From assembly GCF_024172165.1 (NCBI RefSeq), contig NZ_JAMZEB010000002.1, positions 10,638,501-10,702,500 on the forward strand: 64,000 bases of DNA. Reading direction: 5' to 3'. Position numbers and translations under genes: made by a program. Origin of the DNA: Nonomuraea thailandensis. GTDB taxonomy: Bacteria; Actinomycetota; Actinomycetes; Streptosporangiales; Streptosporangiaceae. Under the pieces are notes generated by a model. That model searched no databases. It worked only from the letters and a program-made list of their open reading frames with translations, and had not been told where the DNA came from. This document shows, one piece after another, positions 1 to 7,451 of the stretch. Every line of letters begins with the position of its first letter. Position 1 is the first letter of the stretch.

Positions 1-1010
1 TCGTTCTCGTCCTGGTCGTAGAAGCTGCTGGTCACACCGTTGAGGTAGCCGACCCGCTTGGAGCCGCTGTACTTGAGCAGCCACGGGCCGCCGTCCGCGC
101 CGGCGGTCATGGAGCACTTCAGGCCGACGTGCTCCTCGATCTTCTTGGCGGCCGAGCCCACGGTCTTGGCCGTGGTCGTGCCGTAGCACCACTTCGGCGT
201 GACCCCGGTGAACGGCTTGTTGCCGTCGGGGTGCGCGGCCTGCGGGTAGCCGAAGACGTAGTGCGCCTTCTTGAGCGGCTGGTTCCAGGCGATGCCCTGG
301 CCGCCGACGTTGTCGCCCAGGCGACCGGCGTCCTCGACCTCGATCGAGCCGTGGCGCCTGCCGGAGCCGGCCGACTTCGAGATCGTCACGCCGTTGTAGA
401 CGGAGACGAACGCGTAGTCGCGATCGTAGTCCTCGTAGACGCTGTAGTCGTAGTGGACGAATGCCTGCTTGCCCACGTAGATGCCCCACGGGGCCTTGCC
501 CTGGTAGTAACCGGGCACGAAGACCCAGTTGTCCATGAGCTGCTCGTCGTTGCCGGTGTCGTACACGCAGTGGCCGGCCGTGGCCACGAGGTTGGCGTAC
601 TTGCCCTGGATCGACGAGGCCGAGCACCAGTGCTTCTCGCCGTCCTGGTCGACGAAGAAGACCTTGCCGATGGTCTTCGGCAGGTTCACGTTCTTCGACT
701 TGGAGGTGGAGGTGGTGGTGCCGGTCGGCGCCACGGAGCCGGCCTTCGTGTCGGCGGTGGCGGTGCCGGTCGACGTGAGCTTGTCGACCTTGGTGGTGTC
801 CTCCTCGACGTAGGTGGCGGCCTCCAGCGCGGCTCCGTTGTTGTCGAACCAGAACTGGGCGATCGCCTTGGCGTTGGCGGCGCTGACGCTCTCGGACGAC
901 TTCCAGCGCGGATCGGCCTGCGCCTGCGCGGATCCGGCGAGGGAGGCGCCGAGCAGGGCGGCGGCGGCCAGCCCGCCGCCGAGGGGGACGAGGGTGTGCT
1001 TGATCTTCAA
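1..1010 (-). CDS. Secreted trypsin-fold (S1-like) protein with Asp in place of the catalytic Ser; C-terminus outside the window
   Basis: The frame opens with TTG at 1010, preceded by AAGGAG with a 7-nt spacer. It begins with a classical signal peptide (MKIKH, hydrophobic core, Ala-rich cleavage region near residue 33). The fold is that of V8-like S1 peptidases of actinomycetes: VATAGHC carries the His, RDYAFV carries a plausible Asp, and the end of the visible part has CSMTAGADGGPW. In relatives, for example the intact protease at 27588-28646 with GGSSGGPW, this position is Ser. Here the codon is GAC, so the nucleophile is Asp. Peptidase activity is therefore doubtful; an adhesin, decoy or inhibitor-binding role is possible. 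The 3' end is cut by the window edge. The family call is firm; loss of activity is inferred. Confidence 0.85.
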   Translation of the reverse strand, partial: MKIKHTLVPLGGGLAAAALLGASLAGSAQAQADPRWKSSESVSAANAKAIAQFWFDNNGAALEAATYVEEDTTKVDKLTSTGTATADTKAGSVAPTGTTTSTSKSKNVNLPKTIGKVFFVDQDGEKHWCSASSIQGKYANLVATAGHCVYDTGNDEQLMDNWVFVPGYYQGKAPWGIYVGKQAFVHYDYSVYEDYDRDYAFVSVYNGVTISKSAGSGRRHGSIEVEDAGRLGDNVGGQGIAWNQPLKKAHYVFGYPQAAHPDGNKPFTGVTPKWCYGTTTAKTVGSAAKKIEEHVGLKCSMTAGADGGPWLLKYSGSKRVGYLNGVTSSFYDQDEN

Positions 1011-1418
1011 GGGAATGCTCCTTGTTCGTCGCGGGAACGCGTCGAGCGTTCGGTGCGTCTATGGGGCAGGAACGTATCCCTCTTGACCGTGCCTTTAAGT
1101 CCTTTTTGTCCGGATTTATCGGGCGCACAGGACGCCGTGATCTCCTCGTGATCTTCGTAAGATCATTTTCGTGTACGCATTCCGCGAGGCCCCTGGGGAT
1201 CCTGAATGCGAATCCGGTGAAAAGCTGAGAATCGCCTAAGAGAATCTATGTGTTGCACCTCACTCTCCCCAGGTCAGAGCCCCTGCCTGCGCTTATCCAA
1301 CTCATAAGCTCGTGACAGGCCTTTCTCAGGTTCGCTCGGCAGAGTGCTGGACGTGGATGACCTTCGGGGCTGAATTCATAAGGTTCGGCCAGGTCTGTCC
1401 AGGATTGGATTATCACCA
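1011..1418. other. Intergenic region, divergent promoters
   Basis: 408 bases between two divergent genes for exported proteins, with no convincing coding frame. It is more A+T-rich than its surroundings. It holds a small palindrome, GATCTT-CGT-AAGATC (1150-1164), and a longer hairpin with CGCATTC (1176-1182) pairing GAATGCG (1204-1210) and G/C-rich pairing inside. Promoters for both genes must lie here, but I cannot assign -35/-10 boxes with confidence. Confidence 0.5.
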
Positions 1419-1907
1419 GTGCGCTTCGCCAAGCCCTTCACCGTGACCATCGCCGGCGCCGCCCTCCTGGCCCTGCCCTTCACCGGCTCCGCCCTCGCGG
1501 ACGGCGCCCGGCCGCAGCCCGCCCCGACCGCCAAGGCCTCGCACCCGGCCCCGGCCAAGCAGGTGCGCAAGGACGACAAGCACCAGGACACAAGGCGCCA
1601 GGCGATCTCGCTCAAGGTGTCCGTCGACCCGAGCCGGGTCCGCGCCGGCTCCTCCTACGACGTGACGATCCTCGCCAGGGGCCTCTCCTCCGGCACCGCC
1701 GTCGTCACCAGCCCCGAGGGCAAGAGCTACCGGGTCTCCCTCTCGGGCGGCCGCGCCACCAAGGAGCTGACCGTGCCGTCGAAGGCGCGGGCCGGCAGCA
1801 GGACCGTCAGCGTCAAGGTCGGCAACAGGACCGCCACGGCGTCGTTCACCGTCGTCGCCCCCAGGAAGCAGGAGCGCGACGAGCGCCGCCACGACGGCCG
1901 CGAGTAG
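1419..1907 (+). CDS. Small secreted protein with one predicted beta-sandwich domain
   Basis: 162 residues from GTG at 1419; the only purine-rich site (AGGA, 1401) is rather far upstream, so the start is moderately sure. A signal peptide (MRFAKPF, hydrophobic stretch, cleavage after SALA near residue 27) is followed by a Pro/Ala/Lys-rich linker, then about 90 residues alternating hydrophobic and polar (SLKVSVDPSRVRAGSSYDV and following) that look like an Ig-like or similar beta-sandwich. It ends in a charged Arg/Glu/Asp tail. No catalytic motif is visible. It is probably an exported cell-surface or extracellular protein of unknown function. Confidence 0.7.
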   Translation: MRFAKPFTVTIAGAALLALPFTGSALADGARPQPAPTAKASHPAPAKQVRKDDKHQDTRRQAISLKVSVDPSRVRAGSSYDVTILARGLSSGTAVVTSPEGKSYRVSLSGGRATKELTVPSKARAGSRTVSVKVGNRTATASFTVVAPRKQERDERRHDGRE

Positions 1908-1949
1908 TCGGAGGAAGGGTGGGCCGGCGGCGCCGCCCGGCCCATCTCC

Positions 1950-1955
1950 TACGCT
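1950..1955 (+). promoter_or_regulatory. Candidate -10 box for a leaderless acetyltransferase mRNA
   Basis: TACGCT fits the actinobacterial TAnnnT -10 pattern and ends 8 bases before the GTG at 1964. No Shine-Dalgarno sequence precedes this GTG, so transcription probably starts at or next to the start codon. A clear -35 box is not seen. Confidence 0.4.
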
Positions 1956-1963
1956 GGCTCGTC

Positions 1964-2407
1964 GTGGACATCCGCACTCGAACCCCCGACGACCTGGCCG
2001 CCTGCGTCGAGGCCCTGGCCGAGGTGCAGGCCGCCGACCGCTACCCCGTGCGCCGGCCGGACGATCCCGGCGCCTGGCTGACCCCCGACCGCATGGCCGG
2101 CGCCTGGATCGCCGTCGAGGCGGGCGCGGTGCTCGGCCACGTGGCGCTCACCCTGGACGCGGAGGTCAGCCGCCTGTTCGTCACCCCCGCCGCCCGGGGC
2201 CGCGGCGTGGCCGCCCGGCTGCTGGACACGGTCCGCGCCGCCACCCCGCAGCCGCTCAAGCTGGAGGTCTCGTCGGAGGGGCGGGCCGCCATCGGGCTCT
2301 ACGAGCGCGCCGGTTGGCGCAGGGTCGGCAGCACCCGCGCCACCTGGCTGAACGCCGCCGGTGAGCCGGCCCTGCTGTACCACTACGTGAGCCCGCCCGA
2401 GGGCTGA
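1964..2407 (+). CDS. GNAT-family N-acetyltransferase
   Basis: 147 residues from GTG 1964 (MDIRTRTPDDL). An in-frame upstream start at 1919 would add a non-homologous Arg-rich stretch, so I prefer the later one. The GNAT core is clear: VSRLFVTPAARGRGVAARLL (about residues 65-84) is the acetyl-CoA pyrophosphate-binding motif A with its R-G-x-G-x-A loop. It is followed by LYERAGWRRVG, the usual C-terminal beta-bulge. It transfers an acetyl group from acetyl-CoA to an amine; the substrate cannot be read from the sequence. It ends 23 bases from the convergent methyltransferase gene. Confidence 0.85.
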   Translation: MDIRTRTPDDLAACVEALAEVQAADRYPVRRPDDPGAWLTPDRMAGAWIAVEAGAVLGHVALTLDAEVSRLFVTPAARGRGVAARLLDTVRAATPQPLKLEVSSEGRAAIGLYERAGWRRVGSTRATWLNAAGEPALLYHYVSPPEG

Positions 2408-2430
2408 GGGCACGCGGCGGACGGGGCCGG

Positions 2431-3213
2431 TCAGGGTTTGCGGCCGACGCCCGCGTAGTAGACGGCCTCCCGGTCGGCGTAGCGGGTCCCCGGCACGGGC
2501 CGCCAGCGCGGCAGCGGGACCACGCCCGGCTCCAGCAGCTCCAGCCCGTCGAAGAACGAGGTGACCTCCTCCAGCGTGCGCAGCGTCATCGGGCTGCCGC
2601 CGCTCTCGTTCCAGTGCCGCACCCCCTCTTCGAGCTGCTTGCCCACGAGCCCGTGGGAGAGGACGAGATGGCTGCCCGGAGCCATGGCGGACATCAGCTC
2701 GCCGATGATCGTGCGGGCGGCGCCGGTGCCGGGGACGAAGTCGATGACGCCGAGCAGGGTCAGGCCGATCGGGCGGTCGAAGTCGAGCAGCTCGGCGGCC
2801 GAGGCGAGGATGCCGCCGGGATCGCGCAGGTCGCCGTCCACGAAGACGGTCGTGCCCGCCGGCGCGGCGCGCAGCAGCTCGCGGGCGTGGGCCAGGACCG
2901 CCGGATCGTTGTCGACGTACACGACGCGGCTGTCCGGGGCCACCGACTGGGCCACCTGGTGGGTGTTGTCCGCGGTCGGGATGCCGGTGCCGACGTCGAG
3001 GAACTGGCGCACGCCCGCCTCACCGGCCAGGTGGCGCACGGCGCGGCCGAGGAACTCCCTGTTGGCCCGCGCCAGCACCGGCAGGTCCGGGACGGCGGCG
3101 AGGATCTGCTCGCTGACGATGCGGTCGATCTCGTAGTGGTCGTGGCCGCCGAGCCACAGGTCGTAGATGCGGGCGGGGCTGGGGACGCTGGTGTCGGGCG
3201 GGCGGTCGGTCAT
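2431..3213 (-). CDS. SAM-dependent methyltransferase of the SAV2177/DUF574 family
   Basis: 260 residues from ATG 3213 with GGAAGG upstream. The N-terminus (SPARIYDLWLGGHDHYEIDR) and the motif FLDVGTGIPTADNTHQVAQ (the SAM loop and the family-specific stretch), then VVYVDNDPAVLAHARELL (ribose-binding acidic region), are diagnostic of the large actinobacterial family of predicted S-adenosylmethionine-dependent methyltransferases. The C-terminal part carries FFDGLELLEPGVVPLPRWRP. Substrates of this family are largely unknown. A paralogue lies at 58613-59446; the two are similar in architecture but clearly diverged. It is a monocistronic leftward gene. Confidence 0.9.
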   Translation of the reverse strand: MTDRPPDTSVPSPARIYDLWLGGHDHYEIDRIVSEQILAAVPDLPVLARANREFLGRAVRHLAGEAGVRQFLDVGTGIPTADNTHQVAQSVAPDSRVVYVDNDPAVLAHARELLRAAPAGTTVFVDGDLRDPGGILASAAELLDFDRPIGLTLLGVIDFVPGTGAARTIIGELMSAMAPGSHLVLSHGLVGKQLEEGVRHWNESGGSPMTLRTLEEVTSFFDGLELLEPGVVPLPRWRPVPGTRYADREAVYYAGVGRKP

Positions 3214-3312
3214 CGGTTCGCGCCTTCCCGGGATCGAGGGGATGCCAGCAGCGTACGTCTGGAAGATCGTCCCGGGTGGGGTGTCCGGGCGGGGCGCCCG
3301 GACACCCGGTGC

Positions 3313-4731
3313 TCAGAGCCCGATGTCGGCCTGCGGCCCCGCGTAGGTCCGCAGCAGCGACGGCACGTCGGCCGCCGGGTCGAGCGTGTAGGAGTAGAAC
3401 GAGCCCGGCGTGAAGGCCGAGCCGCCGGTCTCCTGCTGGCCGCTGCAGCTCACGCAGATGCTTCCGCTCTGCCGGAGCTGGGCGGCGTCGTCCCGGTAGT
3501 AGGGGTCCTTGACGTTCTCGTAATAGGAGTTCTCGATCACCATCTTGGAGGCGCCGCGCGCGTAGTTGCCGTAGCCGCTGACGTTCTGCAGGTAGTTGTT
3601 GTACAGGTGGGCGTAGGCCACGTTGTCGGTGCTGGGGTTGCGGCTGTTGGTGTTGCGGGTCCAGTTGTGGTGGATCGTCATCCGGGAGGTGACGTTCTCG
3701 GTCCAGCCGATGCCGAAGGTCTTGTTGTTCTCCGCCAGGATGTTCCACGACACCGTGAGGTAGCTGGTGTCCTTGCGGCTGTCGATCAGGCCGTCGTTCA
3801 TCCGGGCGATGTGGTTGTGGTCGATCCAGATGTGGTGGGCGGTGTCCATCTGGATGCCGTCGTAGTCGTAGGCGTCGTCACCCGGGTCGTCGTCGGCCAT
3901 GCGGGTGTCGCGGATCGTCAGGTTGCGGATGATCACGTTGCTGACGCCGGCGCCGAGGAAGAAGCCGCCGTTGACGATGTGGCCGCTGGTGCCGACGCCG
4001 ACGATGGTCTTGTTCGAGGCGACCCTGATCTCGGTGCCGTACGGGCTGACCGTGATCGCGCCGTTCACCCTGATCACGTACGGCGCGCTCGCGGTGGCGT
4101 ACCTGACCAGGTCGGCGTAGTTGTTCACGGTGACCGTGGCGCCGGCCGCGCCGCCGGTGGTGCCGCCGCCGGTGGAGGCGAAGCCGTCGGGGGTGCTCGG
4201 CCAGGTCCGGCCGCCGGAGGTCTCGAAGGCCCACTGCTTGTTGGTGTTGGCGGTGCAGGTCTCCTGGATGATCGCGGCGCCGTCGGCGGTGGAGGCGCCC
4301 TCGTCGCTCATGCACAGGCCGGTGGCGTTGCTGATCACCTGGTACGTCCCGCTGCCCGAGGCCGTGAAGCGCCAGAGCTGGTTGGCCTTCAGCCCGTCGC
4401 CGCAGCCCCACTGCTGCAGCCGCAGCCCGGAGGTCGCCGCGCCGTTCGGCACGTCCAGGCACCGGCCGCTGTTGACGTTGCGCAGCGTGTAGAGGCCGGA
4501 TCCGGCCGAGACGACGGTGAACCGCTGCCAGGCGGAGCCGGAGCAGCCCCACTGCTGCATCTGGGCCCCGTTGTCGAGCGAGCCGTTCACCACGTCCAGG
4601 CACTTGCCGCTCTTGGTCACCTTGAGCTGGTACACGCCGCCTGCCACGGGGACGGCGGCCTGTGCGGGGGCGGCGGACACCGCGAGCGAGGCGAGGACGG
4701 CGAGAGAAGTTAACATCGAACGAAATTTCAT
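3313..4731 (-). CDS. Secreted pectate lyase (PL1) with N-terminal ricin-type lectin module (CBM13)
   Basis: 472 residues from ATG 4731 (AAAGGAAG Shine-Dalgarno). The signal peptide (MKFRSMLTSLAVLASLAVSA, cleavage near AQA) leads into a ricin-B beta-trefoil, about residues 32-175, with QxW repeats such as MQQWGCSG, LQQWGCGD and NKQWAFE. After a short linker comes the PL1 parallel beta-helix: GGTTGGAAG, VIIRNLTIRD, HHIWIDHNH, TIHHNWTRNTNSRNPS, HLYNNYL. It cleaves polygalacturonate by beta-elimination outside the cell, the lectin module anchoring it to plant polysaccharide. It starts 11 bases after the pectinesterase stop, so the two form an operon. Confidence 0.93.
   Translation of the reverse strand: MKFRSMLTSLAVLASLAVSAAPAQAAVPVAGGVYQLKVTKSGKCLDVVNGSLDNGAQMQQWGCSGSAWQRFTVVSAGSGLYTLRNVNSGRCLDVPNGAATSGLRLQQWGCGDGLKANQLWRFTASGSGTYQVISNATGLCMSDEGASTADGAAIIQETCTANTNKQWAFETSGGRTWPSTPDGFASTGGGTTGGAAGATVTVNNYADLVRYATASAPYVIRVNGAITVSPYGTEIRVASNKTIVGVGTSGHIVNGGFFLGAGVSNVIIRNLTIRDTRMADDDPGDDAYDYDGIQMDTAHHIWIDHNHIARMNDGLIDSRKDTSYLTVSWNILAENNKTFGIGWTENVTSRMTIHHNWTRNTNSRNPSTDNVAYAHLYNNYLQNVSGYGNYARGASKMVIENSYYENVKDPYYRDDAAQLRQSGSICVSCSGQQETGGSAFTPGSFYSYTLDPAADVPSLLRTYAGPQADIGL
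4222..4635. repeat. Duplicated ricin-module DNA, copy 1
   Basis: This segment of the pectate lyase gene is nearly identical, base for base and in the same orientation, to 5637-6050 in the pectinesterase gene (offset 1415, in frame). Only scattered substitutions are seen, many of them synonymous, whereas the catalytic domains on either side are unrelated. It indicates a recent module duplication or ongoing gene conversion. Confidence 0.85.
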
Positions 4732-4742
4732 GATTCTTCCTT

Positions 4743-6155
4743 TCACCCGATGGGGTTCCAGCCGTCCGATCCGGCCAGGTACTTCTGCGGGGTGTAGTTC
4801 GCCGCCTGGGCGTCGGTGAGCTGCGGCCGGTTGGAGTTCGTCCCGGCTCCCGCCCCGGTGTTGCGGTATTCGAAGAAACGGGCGTTCTTCCAGGAGTTGG
4901 AGGACATGTCGGTCCACGGCTGGGCGGTCCTGATCGTCGCGCTGAGCGTGGACTCGCGGTAGAGGACCTGGGCGTCGGGGCGCCAGGGGCGGCCGAGCTG
5001 GGTGGTGTTCGAGGTGGCGCCGGTGATGCGCGACTTGTGGAACAGGAAGCCGTAGGTCTTGGCGGCCGCCGTGCTGGCGGCCGTGATGGGCCCGCCCGTG
5101 GTGCGCTTCTCGTGGATGTCGCAGTTGTCGAAGACGATGGTGCCGCCGCCGAAGATGAAGTCGACGGTGCCCTCGACGTACGAGCCGGACACGTAGGCCC
5201 TGGTCGAGTCGTTGACCAGGAAGGTGTCCTGGTCGCCGAGCAGGCGCACGTTGGTCAGGCGGGCGCGGTCGGCGTTCAGGTTGAGCGCCACCGCCTGGTG
5301 GCCGTCGGCGGTCGAGGTCTCGTCGAAGTCGTTGGAGATGGTCAGGTTCGTGGCGACGAAGTCGTGGCCGTCGACGAACGCGGTGGCGCTGCCGGATGTC
5401 CCGTATGCGCCTGCATGGTGGTTGTTAACGATAACAGTCTGGGCCGCCGAAGAGCCGAGCCCCTGCAGCGTGACGTACGGCTTGTTCGAGGGGATCCGGA
5501 CGACCTCCCGGTACGTCCCCGGCGCGATCGTGATCGTCACCCGGCTCGCGTTCCCGGCCGGCACGGCGTCGATCGCGGCCTGCACGGTGCGGTGGGTGCC
5601 GCTGCCGTCGGCCGCCACCGTGGGCTTGGCCAGGGGCTCGAAGGCCCACTGCTTGTTGGTGTTGGCGGTGCAGGTCTCCTGGATGATCGCGGCGCCGGAG
5701 GCGGTGGAGGCGCCCTCGTCGCTCATGCACAGGCCGGTGGCGTTGCTGATCACCTGGTACGTTCCGCTGCCCGAGGCCGTGAAGCGCCAGAGCTGGTTGG
5801 CCTTCAGCCCGTCGCCGCAGCCCCACTGCTGCAGCCGCAGCCCGGAGGTGGCCGCTCCGTTGGGCACGTCGAGACATCGGCCGCTGTTGACGTTACGCAG
5901 CGTGTAGGTTCCCGACCCGGCCGAAACGACCCTGAACTGCTGCCACGTGGCACCCGAGCAGCTCCACTGCTGCATCTGGGCCCCGTTGTCGAGCGAGCCG
6001 TTCACCACGTCCAGGCACTTGCCGCTCTTGGTCACCTTGAGCTGGTACACACCTCCCGCCGCCGGCGTATCGGCTCTGGCCTGCGACGATGGCGAGAAAG
6101 CCACTGCCGCGGCGGCCGCGAGCAGGGCGACGCCCGCGGATCTGAGCTTGGGCAT
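4743..6155 (-). CDS. Secreted pectinesterase (CE8) with N-terminal ricin-type lectin module
   Basis: 470 residues from ATG 6155 with GGAAGGAG 7 bases upstream. After a signal peptide (MPKLRSAG, hydrophobic core, ARA cleavage) comes a ricin trefoil (about residues 32-175), then the CE8 beta-helix: GTYREVV, the Gln of HQAVAL, LLGDQDTFLV, VDFIFGGGTIVFDNC and LGRPWRP. All four key positions (Gln, two Asp, Arg) are present, so the enzyme should demethylate pectin, preparing it for the pectate lyase encoded 11 bases downstream. It is the first gene of a leftward two-gene operon next to the LacI regulator, probably under its control. Confidence 0.94.
   Translation of the reverse strand: MPKLRSAGVALLAAAAAVAFSPSSQARADTPAAGGVYQLKVTKSGKCLDVVNGSLDNGAQMQQWSCSGATWQQFRVVSAGSGTYTLRNVNSGRCLDVPNGAATSGLRLQQWGCGDGLKANQLWRFTASGSGTYQVISNATGLCMSDEGASTASGAAIIQETCTANTNKQWAFEPLAKPTVAADGSGTHRTVQAAIDAVPAGNASRVTITIAPGTYREVVRIPSNKPYVTLQGLGSSAAQTVIVNNHHAGAYGTSGSATAFVDGHDFVATNLTISNDFDETSTADGHQAVALNLNADRARLTNVRLLGDQDTFLVNDSTRAYVSGSYVEGTVDFIFGGGTIVFDNCDIHEKRTTGGPITAASTAAAKTYGFLFHKSRITGATSNTTQLGRPWRPDAQVLYRESTLSATIRTAQPWTDMSSNSWKNARFFEYRNTGAGAGTNSNRPQLTDAQAANYTPQKYLAGSDGWNPIG
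5637..6050. repeat. Duplicated ricin-module DNA, copy 2
   Basis: Direct repeat of 4222-4635, lying in the pectinesterase gene. It covers almost the whole lectin module, from near its C-terminal end (SNTNKQWAFE region) to the N-terminal GGVYQLKV region. Confidence 0.85.
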
Positions 6156-6196
6156 CCGCGCTCTCCTTCCTCTCGGCCCCAGAGGAAGCACCAGTC

Positions 6197-6214
6197 GCTT
6201 GACGCCTGTCAAGC
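6197..6214. promoter_or_regulatory. Inverted repeat in the pectinesterase promoter
   Basis: GCTTGAC-GCCT-GTCAAGC has perfect 7-base arms about 40 bases before the pectinesterase ATG. On the minus strand it contains TTGACA, a possible -35 box, so a protein bound here could block RNA polymerase. Confidence 0.45.
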
Positions 6215-6252
6215 AGACAAATTCACAGCCGCGGAAAACCCGTGGTGACGCA

Positions 6253-6263
6253 TGAAACTTTCA
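6253..6263. promoter_or_regulatory. Palindrome TGAAACTTTCA
   Basis: An 11-base palindrome with one central base, extended by one pair to ATGAAACTTTCAT (6252-6264). It overlaps the lacI stop codon and lies about 100 bases upstream of the pectinesterase start. The same 11-mer occurs in reverse orientation at 58518-58528. It resembles GAAA-n-TTTC palindromes known from glycosidase promoters of actinomycetes. Confidence 0.4.
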
Positions 6264-7268
6264 TCGCGGCGCGGTGCTGGAGCGCACCACGAGAGTGGTG
6301 GGCAGCTCGACCCGCTGCGGCGCCTCGCCCGACAGCAGCGCGCCCAGAGCGACGGAGCCCAGGTCAGGCCAGGGTTGGCGGACCGTCGTGAGCGCCGGCG
6401 TGACGTGTGCGGCGGCCCACGAGTCGTCGAAGCCCATCACGCTCACGTCGTCGGGCACTCGCAGGCCGCGCTCGTTCAGCGCCTGGTAGACCCCGACCGC
6501 CATCGCGTCCGAGCAGGCGAAGACGGCCGTGGGCACGTCGGCGGAGAGCAGCTCGCGGGTGGCCTCCAGCGCGCTCTCGCGCTGGAAGTTGCCGCACGCC
6601 TCCCAGCGCGGATCGATCGCCAGCCCGGCCGCGGCCATGGCCTCCCGGTAGCCGGCCAGGCGCTCGATCGCGCACGGCACGCCGGGGCGGCCGGCCATGA
6701 TCGCGATGCGCTCGTGGCCGAGGCCGATCAGGTGCTCGGTGGCCTCGCGGGCGCCATCGCGGTTGGCGGCGGCCACGATCGAGACCCCTGGCGGCGGCTT
6801 GCGCCGCGGGTCGACGATCACCGCGGGGATGCCGTGGTCGGTCAGCCAGGCCCGCTGCGTGGCGGTCGGCGACGTGCGCACCAGCAGGACGCCCGCGCTG
6901 TCCCGCGCGCCGATCCGGTCCAGCCAGGCCGGCGGCGGCTGGCCGTTCTTGGTGCGGCCGACCACGGCGGAGACGATCAGGTCCACGCCGAGCCGCCAGG
7001 CCGCGTCCTCCACGCCGCCGAGGATGGCCAGCGCGTACGGCGAGTCGAGCCCCTGCAGCATGACGTCCACCATGCTGCCCCGGGTGGGCCGGACCCGCTG
7101 GCGCGGGTAGCCGCGCCGCTCCAGCACCTCCGCGACCAGGCGTCTCGTGTGCTGCGAGACGTCGGATCGGCCGTTCAACGCCTTGGAAACGGTTGCAACC
7201 GAAACCCCGGCCTCGCGGGCGATCACTGCCAGTTTCGGCAGTGGGGCGGGATTGTCGGGAGCCGTCAT
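6261..7268 (-). CDS. LacI-family transcriptional regulator of the pectin locus
   Basis: 335 residues from ATG 7268. The N-terminal HTH is typical: KLAVIAREAGVSVATVSKAL followed by NGRSDVSQHTRRLV (about residues 14-45). The hinge leads into a periplasmic-binding-protein-like effector domain with VMLQGLDSPYALAILGGVE, AIMAGRPG, VFACSDAMAVGVYQAL and VMGFDD. It sits between the pectinesterase/lyase operon and the divergent ABC-GH43-lyase operon, so it most likely represses both and is released by a pectin- or hemicellulose-derived sugar. Its own HTH codons contain a perfect LacI-type operator (7184-7197), which suggests autoregulation. Confidence 0.93.
   Translation of the reverse strand: MTAPDNPAPLPKLAVIAREAGVSVATVSKALNGRSDVSQHTRRLVAEVLERRGYPRQRVRPTRGSMVDVMLQGLDSPYALAILGGVEDAAWRLGVDLIVSAVVGRTKNGQPPPAWLDRIGARDSAGVLLVRTSPTATQRAWLTDHGIPAVIVDPRRKPPPGVSIVAAANRDGAREATEHLIGLGHERIAIMAGRPGVPCAIERLAGYREAMAAAGLAIDPRWEACGNFQRESALEATRELLSADVPTAVFACSDAMAVGVYQALNERGLRVPDDVSVMGFDDSWAAAHVTPALTTVRQPWPDLGSVALGALLSGEAPQRVELPTTLVVRSSTAPR
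7184..7197. promoter_or_regulatory. Intragenic LacI-type operator inside the lacI HTH codons
   Basis: TGGAAACGGTTGCA matches the LacI-family consensus TGnAAnCGnTTnCA at every fixed position. It lies about 70 bases inside the regulator gene. The reading frame uses the locally unusual codons GTT, GCA and GTT here, which a GC-rich gene would normally avoid. Confidence 0.5.
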
Positions 7269-7318
7269 GTCCCCACTCTGCTCCGAAGGGCGGGCATAAG
7301 GCCAGGCCATGCCAGCGA

Positions 7319-7334
7319 AAATTTCGAAATTTCG
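7319..7334. promoter_or_regulatory. A/T-rich palindrome AAATTTCGAAATTT
   Basis: A perfect 14-base palindrome (7319-7332), overlapped by the 10-base palindrome CGAAATTTCG (7325-7334), in the shared lacI/ABC promoter region. It stands out in this GC-rich DNA and is probably a binding site or part of the lacI promoter. Confidence 0.45.
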
Positions 7335-7378
7335 GCGTTTGCCCTGATGGTGGCGCCTGACCGGTTCACCCGCCATTG

Positions 7379-7404
7379 ACGTTGCGTTCGTGCTAACGCA
7401 ACGT
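7379..7404. promoter_or_regulatory. Long inverted repeat upstream of the ABC operon
   Basis: ACGTTGCGTT-CGTGCT-AACGCAACGT has perfect 10-base arms and lies 48 bases before the ABC permease start. Each arm contains TTGCG, similar to LacI half-sites, so it may hold two half-sites spaced for a dimer. Confidence 0.6.
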
Positions 7405-7408
7405 TTCC

Positions 7409-7422
7409 TGCAACCGATTGCA
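7409..7422. promoter_or_regulatory. LacI-type operator
   Basis: TGCAACCGATTGCA is a perfect fit to TGnAAnCGnTTnCA, 30 bases before the first permease codon. It is the best candidate for the site through which the neighbouring LacI protein represses the sugar-uptake operon. Confidence 0.65.
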
Positions 7423-7451
7423 GACCGGCACCACGCGAAGGAGTCCGTTAC

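Noticed and set aside
1150-1210. Hairpins between the first two genes as terminator or attenuator
   Set aside because: They lie between divergent genes, without a T-run and with no gene ending there; at most a protein-binding site.
2614-4713. A 699-codon open frame on the plus strand
   Set aside because: It is antisense to the methyltransferase and pectate lyase genes; composition is Val/Gly/Arg-rich nonsense without any domain. Long antisense frames are normal in DNA of this GC content.
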